64,000 nucleotides of DNA from Clostridia bacterium (GTDB lineage Bacteria; Bacillota; Clostridia; Oscillospirales; Acutalibacteraceae): NCBI GenBank assembly GCA_017410585.1, contig JAFQQM010000009.1, positions 62,001-126,000 of the forward strand, read 5' to 3'. The position numbers and the translations under genes were made by a program. Shown here piece by piece: positions 12,701 through 18,982 of the stretch. How positions within the stretch are numbered: position 1 is the first letter of the stretch; the number at the start of each line of letters is the position of its first letter. The notes under the pieces are model-generated. The model worked only from the letters and a program-made list of their open reading frames with translations. It searched no databases and was not told the DNA's origin.

Positions 12701-12797
12701 ACAGTTCCCTTGCCTTGTTCAGGTTAAAGGTGGATACGTTTTCTCCGCTTTTACGCTGCTGATATAGTTTTTTTGCCCTTTCAAGATCAAATGCCAT
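3759..12797 (-). CDS. Giant polyvalent internal virion (ejection) protein, 3012 aa
   Basis: This is the largest gene in the window. Residues 1-450 are helical and Gln/Tyr/Ala-rich. About 480-730 is a hydrophobic, Gly-rich stretch with several membrane-like helices. About 1130-1240 resembles the MuF C-terminal domain (PILLFSG... then AVHINKRNGRTVVN...YIVEQINNG). Residues 1328-1332 are HELTH, a zincin zinc-binding motif, with candidate third-ligand glutamates at about 1385-1393 (EEVICDCAE). About 1490-1690 looks like a polyvalent-protein domain of the phage-Barnase/EndoU/RelE-like group. About 1700-2200 is largely coiled coil, and about 2390-2640 has further hydrophobic helices. Size, modular make-up and place between tail and fibre genes fit a protein packed in the capsid and injected with DNA, as described for polyvalent phage proteins. 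Domain names come from recollection and need a profile search. Confidence 0.8.
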   Translation of the reverse strand: MAFDLERAKKLYQQRKSGENVSTFNLNKARELYNTRRIQSLSSQLQRNYNTAAQSFNDRYAAERALSGLKYDPAASSFADFKTTLDKAAVPYRTDYAEWQDTVAGWQSEYTPVAAQLRTILSSGLHSYDAEAVKSLQDSLAMMDSQYADFGKYASEDAGKWSKVIEQWNADEYADVVRSSILQDQSPYGHTAGEQYASMLKLQQQYNTAPSDALRAEMDVLSGMSVAAGSVTRLRENEQNRKRLAEIEAEIAELRKSNEIENTPSNSRRKGLSRGTNDAAIKALLSERNDLQVAVNAYEHGQYNVDKYYKFAGDTGYDTYTAADVASYVDREQEVNAVIDAFYNNEISAADVDKWAAEKGLQYRYANGSQLNQLKAEYVGSQAINNPVAFYHAVKDYTAAGRNFMTSDPRLQNMMAVGNANHWDLMTDDEVKIQAAAFSGYGESDAAAFMQGMEGVLEKRFQQKQIEDTQKMYASMPAWAAIPVGAVQSLHTVPANLVGGVVAAGGAIVDTLAGKGVDPYSDYYGMLNYATGTREAIGGAIAEATEGWEVLGVNVPSFLYNTGMSIADSAVGIATMGSLYSVVASSGAAAQKAKNLYDRGASQSQIVGGALAAGMSEYIFEKFSIDRLLNTAAEGSEHLIRQAVKNMLTQGGVEASEELATELSNILADCVIMAGQSEMSQAIQRYVTEEGMSQEDAQKQAFIDALGQLVEAGLGGFLSGGVMGGGVSFANYFANRQADTETGHRLKKSGKDAALYELAKQLNDQKMQQVAEKTAANPSDLSVGRLQWHLDNYRQQQNAADFYTVLKEKGVGGRDARRIASYLADESMGAEFTDEQAAEVIGRSAVTDTYAEVIGNADSSVNRRNALYQKADAGELLSVSEDGRSRLKDSGEAVTVEGIQTSDGGENVQVKVRTADGETKNVPLGEMQFSSREEATLVGSIRTAGYDGSSAELMLKGFRQGDDPSVYSASFALAWNYGKRGATSEYTAERVPLSPSFSAEQRHVAYEAGKAAAELAEQKKAALNAARKAKISESGVDTSAVDGMQLTKKQKAQIEALEQLGKALGVHFHLFDSRTSMPFQNKNTAENGGVKMQLREDLGAQLNDWLNGGGVKNGSYNGRYFELGTTPDVFVKHGSPAAELIMYEDCVVKVTGGKGDAAHEISLSEIAKLPEQLNDPILLFSGSVPNSFVALTELEDKNGHDVIAAVHINKRNGRTVVNKIASLYSKTSASGKNRIEAYIVEQINNGKLLDASTKKAPKWFTSRGLQLPKLVQTIIDANNSISKKSVNVNPDLKKSHTSGLYYVGTNDIWLDIRAGISGSGTILFTAAHELTHFVADWSQHQFKRFSDFLVKELSLNKQDIADMMAAKRAELAAAGETDLSDDAVYEEVICDCAETFLTSEHLEESLSRLAKQDKPLHTKVLSWLKKFFGKLKSALKYYDGVQAETDAGRIVAEMTDSMDKLVELWSAALLDASQNAQAAKTTATETGTTGEVKYQSRGEVLSWDIAWDSDNHSSIKNQLRQHLDEVNAMKSATSVNYDGKVGKPYYVELDEILRNRFGYKIERQDFGSINFDKKALSKMTNYVTSDAEAAALIASPYILKRGKAISGHRNHKGEGYPSVTFAAPATLNGVVGNIAVSVLYGDAGRVHAVRVLTHEGTEFVLTKIKDTEPTSAGSTTNGVDSAIGSMSKNTLAHTEQNVNKKFSTRPDRSAREALAELLDSDSLSGKDRELLERYRQGLQAVEETEAKLTELNKQLHEMFTRKGPRDADYYREFERISAEAKSAAESVQLHDASLLKMQSLAPIRQVLQDLNKRAYKQAQQEGRELMKARREQQERQALTERVYRVTRQLRSKLLAGSKNRNVKSELQEAVTSSLYMSDMLMQGEITPETIVRLGAKLANEQERPLVKRYAELLRIRENAAKRAVEGFADTTAIDRELERLEEKLSDLFSRERARLQLTDVPTVLSELKRNVQALLSSGESYVQENEYVKQTLNAIEVLSEDLLGVTRDGLTNDQLYKIAEVLSMLQHTASQADRLFGDQKKQSVLDTAHAVAEEMDAAVPRGKDQQAEWLLTAEKMQWNNTTPVYAFERVGSETFRELYWGLMRGQNTYAQIKEDGTRFLQEQRKRYGYDTWDQKQTYDFPCADGKTIRLNLQQMMAVYALSRRDKALPHMQEGGLVFDSKETFPRDKYGIIQMVHQEEYAYRVTEQTLDAIRKTLTDEQRAFVEATQAYLSDTLAKSGNRVSRELYGIDLFMEKVYFPMQTAAEYRSAVNDALQQTATPTSLKNTGMTKQTKPNAKNPLVLRGYEDVWAQHVETMSQYCGMVLPVENLQRVFNHSEYVNESDDLSIRAKMRGKFGEGAVQYFSDFVRDVNGGVISSPSRTGLAEKAFSNFKKTAVGLSASVVVQQPTAIVRAMAVIEPKYFAGARPNTNKNARQSEQEQTLKTYEWMRQYAPGVTLVKEMGGFDVGGGRGGSEYITAREYVGAKAKAKGLLTDAQYRDEIFMKGAELADKLGWTLIGRAVEREIADTTDLQPGTEEFFQACGQRFTEVIAKTQVYDSVLSRSGVMRSKNTLDRMLTQFMGEPTLSYNMLSNAVVQLAREWDGNKKAAIRRFAKTVAPVYVSIILANALASIVYAMRDDDEDETFLEKWLESVSDVWVDMLPFSMMPYVRDIVSLIVTGYDIERPDMSLASDVVSAFKKLGSEKVSTGEKIQSLASVFSLFGIPVKNVIREVRAIWNTTALLFGGNDGGSGTEIDRGKAHSLYRAVMSGDEARTEKARSGYDSEEAYLSAVSQAIRTYDPRVKSAAAKAVLGDFSAMSHTAGVLQSEGKIDEDTAIRAVRGEYDYLQNKLDSIARAALIGDTAQYEKARDVLADRYDGILTAADIERLAGERDVSATASTSSTPSLYSASDVGEAFAGGGTDNALEIVSSLYQQKIDEYTAAGESAFNAKKKARSAISSSLTRQFKALYIQAYLDDDTAEQRRIKSFLRESGMYNDLADKLNDWRSEARKQK

Positions 12798-12818
12798 CTC
12801 TATTTCCTTTCTGCTTTT

Positions 12819-13820
12819 TTAGAATCCCAATTCTTCCTGCAGTTCCATAATCTTTTTATGTGCAGCCGACCATCCAATCTTACCCTTTAATGACCAAAAT
12901 AGATTTTCGACCTTAACCTTTTTTCTGGTTTTCGGATCGATCAACTCGGCATCGCGGTCTATACCGCCAAAAATGTTGTCTCCGCCATAATCCGAAACCT
13001 CCCATTTCGTCCCCGAATGCTCCCAACCTGCTATATTATCAATTGATGCCTGCTTCTGTGATTTCGCGGTTTCTTCTGCTTCCTTTTTCGCATTTTCCGC
13101 TGCCTTCTTTTGCTCATTTGCAATCGTGCCGGCACGCGAAACGATGGCCGAAGCCTGCTCATCAGAAATCAGACCGGCGTCGCCATACGGGATCAGATAG
13201 TTCCACACCGCGTCTTCCACACCGTCACCGGTAATGAGCGGTGCCACCTTTTCCGCGTACATTTCAATATCCTCGTACGACATCGACGGTGCGGCGGCTT
13301 GAGCCGCGGCGGTCGAAAGATCGCTGCTCTGCAGGCGGCTCAGTTCATTACCAACCAAATTCTTCTTTTGGTAGTAGTTATTCAGCGCCGTCTGATACCG
13401 CGCATCGTCGCGGTCTACAGCGCCGCCAAGGACGGAGATATCATTCAGCATTCCGCTTACCTTGCGGTCATAGTTTGCGGCGGCCAATTGATACAGTTCG
13501 GGGATCTTATCATTCAGCGCCGACATATAACCGTTGAACGTCTGCTGACCGGCCTGCTGGGCAAAGGAGTTGCCGTAGCCGCCGGTCATCGAGGACGCTT
13601 TGCCGATGGTATCCTCCATCGCCAGTCGCCCCTGCTTGGTATAACTGTCTTTGTATTGTGCAAACAGAGGATCCTCATCCGCATTATACGAAAACTCGTC
13701 TCGATCGGCATATTTTTTAACGGCCGCTTGGTACAACGGATCGTACGCCGACTGCTGTTTTTCCGGCTCGACGATGGCATCGTATTCCCTCTGCTTTTTT
13801 TGGGTCTCTTCACTATACAT
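12819..13820 (-). CDS. Internal virion / head-associated protein, 333 aa
   Basis: ATG 13820 is chosen over GTG 13829 because AAGGAG lies 8 nt before the ATG. The sequence is helical and Gln/Ala/Tyr-rich, with a conserved core YDPLYQAAVKKYADRDEFSY and RLAMEDTIGKASSMTGGYGN followed by a QQTFNGYM helix. I recognise this pattern from Clostridia podovirus-like prophages, always just upstream of a huge ejection protein, but it has no assigned activity. A coiled segment at about 230-260 could mediate assembly. By position it is a smaller internal or ejection protein. Confidence 0.75.
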   Translation of the reverse strand: MYSEETQKKQREYDAIVEPEKQQSAYDPLYQAAVKKYADRDEFSYNADEDPLFAQYKDSYTKQGRLAMEDTIGKASSMTGGYGNSFAQQAGQQTFNGYMSALNDKIPELYQLAAANYDRKVSGMLNDISVLGGAVDRDDARYQTALNNYYQKKNLVGNELSRLQSSDLSTAAAQAAAPSMSYEDIEMYAEKVAPLITGDGVEDAVWNYLIPYGDAGLISDEQASAIVSRAGTIANEQKKAAENAKKEAEETAKSQKQASIDNIAGWEHSGTKWEVSDYGGDNIFGGIDRDAELIDPKTRKKVKVENLFWSLKGKIGWSAAHKKIMELQEELGF

Positions 13821-13825
13821 TTTTT

Positions 13826-13987
13826 TCACTCCTTCAACGTTTTGACTTCGGATTCCAGTTTGGCGATCCGTTCTTTCATCGCCTTGTCCTCCATATTGGT
13901 CTGGACGGCTTGGCGTTCAAGATAGGCAATGATCTGCCGCAACTGCCCTTCGACGGTGCTTGCGGAAATATGCGGTTTCTCCACCAT
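13826..13987 (-). CDS. Small coiled-coil phage protein, 53 aa
   Basis: ATG 13987 shares bases with the preceding stop (TAATG) and the gene ends 5 nt before the next start. The sequence ends in a heptad helix (MKERIAKLESEVKTLKE). Such short coiled-coil genes are common in Firmicutes head-tail modules. Function unknown; it may be a chaperone or minor structural component. Confidence 0.65.
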   Translation of the reverse strand: MVEKPHISASTVEGQLRQIIAYLERQAVQTNMEDKAMKERIAKLESEVKTLKE

Positions 13988-15930
13988 TACAGATCACTCC
14001 CCTTCTCCAGCGTTTTGATGATGGAATAGACCTCCACATCGCCCACGCCGGTCAGTTTCAGTTTGATATGATCACATCGTTTCGGGCGGATCGGAATGGT
14101 GAAACTGCGTTGCGCGGTGGCGGTCATATAGAACAGTTCCTCCCATTTGCCGCTCTCGTCATACTGAATGAAGATGCGGACGCTCGCACCCTTGTGGACC
14201 TTCATCCGCACGTTGAGTTTGGAGAGGTATTTCTTGTACGGAATGCCGGTGGTGAGATTGCCGGTCTCCGCCATCCATTCGACGGGCGGCTCTATTTCTT
14301 CCTCCGGCACGCCATACACCGACTGCGTTTCCGCGTCGATACAATAGATCATACCATCCACCAAATAAAACAGATTGCTGTTGTGATTAAAGAAATAATC
14401 CACCCGCAGATCGTCCTCTTTGTGCCACAGTCCCTTCTTGGTATCGTATACGAACAGGTGCCACGCATCGTTAGCATCCTGCATCGAAATATAATATTTG
14501 TCACGATACGCACCGGCGCGGGCGTTTTTGTATGCTACCTCTCCTAATGCCGCCGAAATGCAGGTGGCATTGTATCCGTCAAATGCATAGACGCCGTTTA
14601 CGCCTTTGTAGTATGCGATCCGATCGATCACGACCAAAGATTTTCCGCTTCCTTTCTGTACGCCGTCGATCGGACCGTCCGTATAACCATATTCTGCGGG
14701 GTAATCACCGGAAACGAGGTAGTAGTGGTCTTCTTTAAAAAACAATGGACGACCGTTGAAATTGACGGCACCCGTAAACGGACCGGACGCACCGCAAGAG
14801 GCCACGTAACTGTCGGTGGAAATACCGGCAAACGTATTCCAGTTGGTGAAATCTCCCTGCTTGGCGGCATAGATCTCATTGACAAACTCCCCGTAGCGAT
14901 TATCACCGTAACGGCAGCCCCAAAGACGGTTGTTGCACTCGATCACAAAATCCATTTCCGGCATCGCTTTTTCGATACTGAACTCGGTAATATATGCCTT
15001 GTGCCGTGCATCGTCTTGCGTGTCATCCAATCCTACTTTAAAATAGCCCCATCTAGAAATAAGTCTGTAGATACTTTCGGTATCGTTAATGCTGAAAGTT
15101 CGCACGGCGCCGTTGCCAACCGAAACTTCTTCCACCGTCAGATAGGTATTTTGGTTGAAAACGGAATAGGAAGTGTAGCCCTCGTTGTTGGGCTGATAAT
15201 AATCAAATTTTCTTACAACCAACACGTCGCCAATCTCAAGCGCGTTTTTAAACGATTGCAGTTTAGAATCGATATCCGTATATGGCGCATATAAACCAAG
15301 ATATAACTTTGTAACGGTCTGCCACTTCTGCGCCTTTTCGTTCCATTGCTTTACTTCGCGGTTTCCGCCATAAGCATCAAAGGCAATACAACCGTCCGCA
15401 GGATCGTCTATGATTCCGCTAACCGATAGATCTACACATTCGTGCATCTTTTCATCGTATACGCGGAAAAATAGTTTGCAGCCGTCTTGGTAGCCTTGCC
15501 AATGTTCGAAACTGGTTTCCATCGAACCAAAACTGTGCGTTTGCGGAGTTGAGAAATAGCGCTTATCCGGAAATATGACAACATACGATCCGTTTTTAAC
15601 CAACGTCTTTTGCCCTTCTTCTAAATCCAGATCTTCCTCTTGTATGTGTTCTCCATCCTCAAGATCGATAAAGGCCATCGCATCCGCAACAATACACATA
15701 CCGTTGTTACTGATTGCACCCTCTACGCCTTCATTGGCGATGAAATCATCCGTGCCGGTATACCGCCCCCTCCGCTTTCGCGGGGTCAGCACGGGGTAGT
15801 TATCGGAGGTGAGGTTTTTCATATCGTACAGCGAGCCGTCCGCAATGCGGAGGTTATGATCGTACCCACCGAAGGCGTCGATCGCCACGGTGGACTTTGC
15901 AATCGGCTGGATAAGTGGTCTGTAAAACAT
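13987..15930 (-). CDS. Tail-tube / portal-stabilising protein (P22 gp10 or T7 gp12-like role)
   Basis: 647 residues, rich in beta strands, aromatic residues and repeated YDxxxG turns, with no signal peptide or TM. Proteins of this length and composition follow the adaptor gene in short-tailed phages and form the nozzle or plug below the connector; P22 gp10 and T7 gp12 are the reference cases. The N-terminus (PIAKSTVAIDAFGGYDHN, then DMKNLTSDNYPVLTPRKRR) is the usual start of this group in Clostridia phages. The role is assigned from position and architecture, not from a catalytic motif. Confidence 0.72.
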   Translation of the reverse strand: MFYRPLIQPIAKSTVAIDAFGGYDHNLRIADGSLYDMKNLTSDNYPVLTPRKRRGRYTGTDDFIANEGVEGAISNNGMCIVADAMAFIDLEDGEHIQEEDLDLEEGQKTLVKNGSYVVIFPDKRYFSTPQTHSFGSMETSFEHWQGYQDGCKLFFRVYDEKMHECVDLSVSGIIDDPADGCIAFDAYGGNREVKQWNEKAQKWQTVTKLYLGLYAPYTDIDSKLQSFKNALEIGDVLVVRKFDYYQPNNEGYTSYSVFNQNTYLTVEEVSVGNGAVRTFSINDTESIYRLISRWGYFKVGLDDTQDDARHKAYITEFSIEKAMPEMDFVIECNNRLWGCRYGDNRYGEFVNEIYAAKQGDFTNWNTFAGISTDSYVASCGASGPFTGAVNFNGRPLFFKEDHYYLVSGDYPAEYGYTDGPIDGVQKGSGKSLVVIDRIAYYKGVNGVYAFDGYNATCISAALGEVAYKNARAGAYRDKYYISMQDANDAWHLFVYDTKKGLWHKEDDLRVDYFFNHNSNLFYLVDGMIYCIDAETQSVYGVPEEEIEPPVEWMAETGNLTTGIPYKKYLSKLNVRMKVHKGASVRIFIQYDESGKWEELFYMTATAQRSFTIPIRPKRCDHIKLKLTGVGDVEVYSIIKTLEKGSDL

Positions 15931-15942
15931 GGTCTTTCCTCC

Positions 15943-16308
15943 TTAAAAGAATCGCGGCGACACCGGTTTGGTCTTGTGCCGTTGTCGGTAGTATCGCTCG
16001 TATTGCTGCAGATCGGTATTGAATACAGCAATTTCATTATTATAACGTTCTTCTTCCCCGGCAACGAAATCGATCTGTGCCATCAACCAATAGACGTAAA
16101 TTTCGTCGTATGGGGTTGGCACCAGCAACTTGGTATCATCCGGTGTATTTTCATCGTATTCGGTGAAAGTCGGGCATTCATCGAAATGCGCGTGAATATC
16201 CAAAGTAATACGGCTGTCCACTACCGACAGCCAACGTTTCTTCTGCTCGGGTGGTACGGTGTTCGGCTTCAACCCATCCACCGTAGTAATGGCTTCTAAA
16301 ATCGTCAT
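15943..16308 (-). CDS. Head-tail adaptor protein
   Basis: 121 residues from ATG 16308, which has GGAGG upstream; a longer in-frame start at 16341 lacks a site. It is helical, with WLSVVDSRI, LVPTPYDEIYVYWLMAQIDF and a C-terminal coiled stretch ending in RYYRQRHKT. The pattern 'small helical protein with YDE(I/L)YxxWLxAxID right after capsid genes' is that of connector adaptors (gp4/gp6/gp11-like). It lies between the capsid genes and the tail-tube gene, as expected. Confidence 0.75.
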   Translation of the reverse strand: MTILEAITTVDGLKPNTVPPEQKKRWLSVVDSRITLDIHAHFDECPTFTEYDENTPDDTKLLVPTPYDEIYVYWLMAQIDFVAGEEERYNNEIAVFNTDLQQYERYYRQRHKTKPVSPRFF

Positions 16309-16356
16309 CGTTTTTCCTCCTATCAAAAACGGGGAGTACAAAGCCTCCCCGTTTCC

Positions 16357-16581
16357 TTATTCTGCGGCCTGTGCGGCCAATGCTTCACTACGGGTCTGCG
16401 CCTGATCGATCGTCTTATCACGATCCTGCATCATCGCGACCACGTAATCCGGCACTTGGACCGGCTTGCCGACCTTCACCTTGGCGGTGTAATCGTTCAC
16501 GCCGATAAAACGCTCTTTCGCGCCATCTTCTTCGGCGGGAACAACTATGGTAACCATCTTAGGTTCCTTCTTTTCGGGCAT
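16357..16581 (-). CDS. Small head-module protein, 74 aa
   Basis: The sequence PEKKEPKMVTIVVPAEED continues with 'RFIGVNDYTAKVKVGKPVQVPDYVVAMMQDRD'-type text split over two strands and a helix. A short protein with the phrase VPxxVVAMMQ is a regular neighbour of N4-gp56-like capsid genes in Firmicutes phages. It could be a capsid decoration or head-completion protein. GGAGG lies upstream of ATG 16581. Confidence 0.65.
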   Translation of the reverse strand: MPEKKEPKMVTIVVPAEEDGAKERFIGVNDYTAKVKVGKPVQVPDYVVAMMQDRDKTIDQAQTRSEALAAQAAE

Positions 16582-16644
16582 ACCTATGACCTCCTTATGG
16601 TTGGATTTGATCCGGCGGGGAATGTTCCCCGCCGGATACGGTTA

Positions 16645-17655
16645 TCAGTTAGCCGGTGCGTTCGGGAAATCGCTGGAGCAGCATTCCACGCGCACCAGGT
16701 ACTCATCGCAGAGAATAACGCCGGCAAACAGCGTCTTCCAGCCGATGGTACCGTACAGGTTCAACGGATTGGCGGTGCCACCCGATTCCTTCGGCTTGAC
16801 GATCACTTCGCCGCCGCCCTGACCTTCCAGATCGGTGGTGGCATAAGCACCTTTACCAAAGAACAGGCAGGAATACACCGACAGACCATCGGGGCAGGTC
16901 TCATCGTTAAAGATCTTTGCCTCCGAACTGTCGAAGAAACGAACGCCGGCAATGCGGCCCAACTCACCGGCGCGGATATTCTCCGGCGTGGTGTAGGTAT
17001 AGGCCTCACGCCACAGTTTGTCGTTCATGATATCGGTGGCAACCGCCGGATTGAGAATACAGATGTAATCGCCGTCGATGGTCGGGGCGTTCATCATTTT
17101 CAAACGGGCAACTACCTTTTGCACCAAGCGAACGGTCAGTTTGCTGTTGGCAGTGAGCGTCTTGCGGGTCTCTACCGGCGTAACCACCTCTCCGTCCACC
17201 GACGGGGCGTAAAACACGTGCGTACCGGCATTGAGGATATCGCGCAGCAGCGTGTCACGAGTCAGACCCATCTGCTCGCCACTCTTTTCGGTAGTCTCCA
17301 CGATCAGTGGATCGGCCGCCGTCATATCCAACACGTCGGTCACCGGCACATAGCCGCCGTACTGCCGAACCGTGGCACGCTTGTTGGTAACCACCAGACT
17401 GCCCGGGGCGGGCGTCACACCTTCCTGAATCGGAGTGGTCAGCTTCGGCAAGGCCTCAACACAACGGAAATCCGCAGTCATACCCTCCCGCAACGGCAGT
17501 TTGCGATGTTCCGCAAACTTTTCGTGGATCAGCTTCGGGCCTGCCTTCTGGATGAGCGTTTTGTCGTAATGGATCTGCATTTCTGCAGACAGCGTTGCGG
17601 TGGTGTTGGTCGCACCGACTTCCGCAAACAACTGAAGATTGATTTTCTTGAACAT
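16645..17655 (-). CDS. Major capsid protein, N4-gp56 family
   Basis: 336 residues. The body matches the N4-gp56 major capsid family: IHYDKTLIQKAGPKLIHEKF near the N-terminus, LTTPIQEGVTP, YGGYVPVTDVLDMT, then LRDILNAGTHVFY and a C-terminal GWKTLFAGVILCDEYLVRVE. Residues 7-11 are LQLFA, the same leader as in the scaffold protein; this is the kind of site that Prp proteases cut. An HK97-type fold is expected. AGGAGG lies upstream of ATG 17655. Confidence 0.9.
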   Translation of the reverse strand: MFKKINLQLFAEVGATNTTATLSAEMQIHYDKTLIQKAGPKLIHEKFAEHRKLPLREGMTADFRCVEALPKLTTPIQEGVTPAPGSLVVTNKRATVRQYGGYVPVTDVLDMTAADPLIVETTEKSGEQMGLTRDTLLRDILNAGTHVFYAPSVDGEVVTPVETRKTLTANSKLTVRLVQKVVARLKMMNAPTIDGDYICILNPAVATDIMNDKLWREAYTYTTPENIRAGELGRIAGVRFFDSSEAKIFNDETCPDGLSVYSCLFFGKGAYATTDLEGQGGGEVIVKPKESGGTANPLNLYGTIGWKTLFAGVILCDEYLVRVECCSSDFPNAPAN

Positions 17656-17690
17656 TTTTTGTCCTCCTATTTTTTTACGGGGTCGGAGGA

Positions 17691-18590
17691 TCAGTATTTG
17701 GTAACGAAATCGATTCCCCTTTCCCCGCCTTTTACTCGCGCGTTGATCCGGTCGCGCTCTTCCGGCGAAATGGAGGCAACATCCCGTTTCGATTGTGTCG
17801 GAACGCCCGCACTCATCCCGTTCTCCTGCGGCCGACGACCATTGGCGGCAATACGATCGACCACTTTGCGCTCGGTATCCTGTACCGCGTGGGCGATTGC
17901 TCCGGTCACCAATGCTTCGTGATGAACGACCTCATAAGCCGTTTTCATCGGCACACCGCTGGAGATCAAACGGGCGAACGTCCCGTCCTTGCATTCGGTT
18001 GCGTAGTCGAAATCCGGATAGGCGGCCTTTGCCAACTTTTCCTGCTCCAGCAGGGCGTTGTACTCTTCTTGGATGCCGCGTGCTCTCTCCCGTGCGCGCG
18101 TCTTGGCCAACTCCTGCTCAAGCGCCATCATTTTGCGCTCGTGCTCGGGCGAGGTATCGTTCTCCAACGCCCGCTGTTCGAGCGTCTTCATATCCCCGTT
18201 TACCGCAGCAAGCAATGCCGCGGTATCGTTTGGATCAACCCCGTACTGTTTGGCAATCGAAGCGAGCACCGGCTCAAAAGCCGCGTACTTGGTCGCCATC
18301 TCGTTCGCATCACGCAAACGACCATCGAGGATCTCTCGCACCGCTTGATGATACTCTTCGGCATATTCTCCGCCCTTGCTGACAAGGGCCTTAAACGCCG
18401 CCTTTCTGTCAATCGGTTGCTGTTGTTCCTCTTTTTGCACCTCGGCGTCAGATGCTGTTACGCCCGTTTCTTGCACCTCGGCGTCAGATGCTGTTACGCC
18501 CGTTTCTCCGCCTTCACCCGTTGCCGCTCCGCCGTCGCCGCCATCGGCGAACAACTGGAGATCGATGGGGCGGAATAAAAATTCGTTCAT
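17691..18590 (-). CDS. Capsid scaffolding protein
   Basis: 299 residues, acidic and mostly helical with coiled coils (ALEQELAKTRARERARGIQE), the usual make-up of phage scaffolds, and placed directly before the capsid gene. Residues 11-15 are LQLFA, matching the leader in the major capsid protein, and a flexible Gly/Glu linker follows. Residues about 30-53 hold a perfect 12-residue duplication (ETGVTASDAEVQ twice) from a 36-bp tandem repeat. The LQLFA leader and the Prp-like gene just upstream suggest that its N-terminus is removed during head assembly. Confidence 0.82.
   Translation of the reverse strand: MNEFLFRPIDLQLFADGGDGGAATGEGGETGVTASDAEVQETGVTASDAEVQKEEQQQPIDRKAAFKALVSKGGEYAEEYHQAVREILDGRLRDANEMATKYAAFEPVLASIAKQYGVDPNDTAALLAAVNGDMKTLEQRALENDTSPEHERKMMALEQELAKTRARERARGIQEEYNALLEQEKLAKAAYPDFDYATECKDGTFARLISSGVPMKTAYEVVHHEALVTGAIAHAVQDTERKVVDRIAANGRRPQENGMSAGVPTQSKRDVASISPEERDRINARVKGGERGIDFVTKY
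18435..18506. repeat. 36-bp perfect tandem duplication in the scaffold gene
   Basis: Positions 18435-18470 and 18471-18506 are identical base for base. They encode two copies of a 12-residue segment in the linker behind the LQLFA leader. The identity suggests a very recent slippage event; length variation between related phages would be expected here. Confidence 0.95.
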
Positions 18591-18636
18591 ACGAACTTCC
18601 TTTCTGCTCGCTTGAGCATTTGAATATGTGATGCGC

Positions 18637-18972
18637 TTATGCGCTGTTCACCGTAATATATTGCGGATAGTCCCTCGCCAAAAGCGAAAGTCCGGTCTGC
18701 ACGAAACCCAGAGTGAGGCAAAGTATCCGCCACTCCTCCTCGGTATCGCACCGGCATCGAATATCAGCCTTGCCCGGTTCGATCGCACCCTCACACGAAA
18801 GCAGATCACCGTTTCGATGCATCATGGCAACGGTTTCTGCAAACGTCTGTACAAGCGATGATACCCAAGCACAAACCACGTCCGACCCGCTCGGCGCATA
18901 CCCACTATGACCGGTGACTGTCAATCTCATCGACAGATCCGCCTTATCCGGCGCAATGACTGCTGTAATCAT
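18637..18972 (-). CDS. Prp-like cysteine protease (phage-encoded), probable scaffold/capsid processing enzyme
   Basis: 111 residues from ATG 18972 (AAGGTGG upstream), starting 11 nt after the portal stop; longer in-frame starts would overlap the portal gene. It carries the Prp signature VTGHSGYAPSGSDVVCAWVS with His22, Asp31 and Cys34; His and Cys are the catalytic pair of the ribosomal-processing protease Prp (YsxB). In S. aureus, Prp removes the N-terminal extension of ribosomal protein L27 at an LNLQFFA-type site and also cuts phage 80alpha capsid/scaffold proteins at the same kind of site. Here the next two head proteins carry LQLFA. No other head protease is seen in the module. Confidence 0.82.
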   Translation of the reverse strand: MITAVIAPDKADLSMRLTVTGHSGYAPSGSDVVCAWVSSLVQTFAETVAMMHRNGDLLSCEGAIEPGKADIRCRCDTEEEWRILCLTLGFVQTGLSLLARDYPQYITVNSA

Positions 18973-18982
18973 ACCGGCCACC

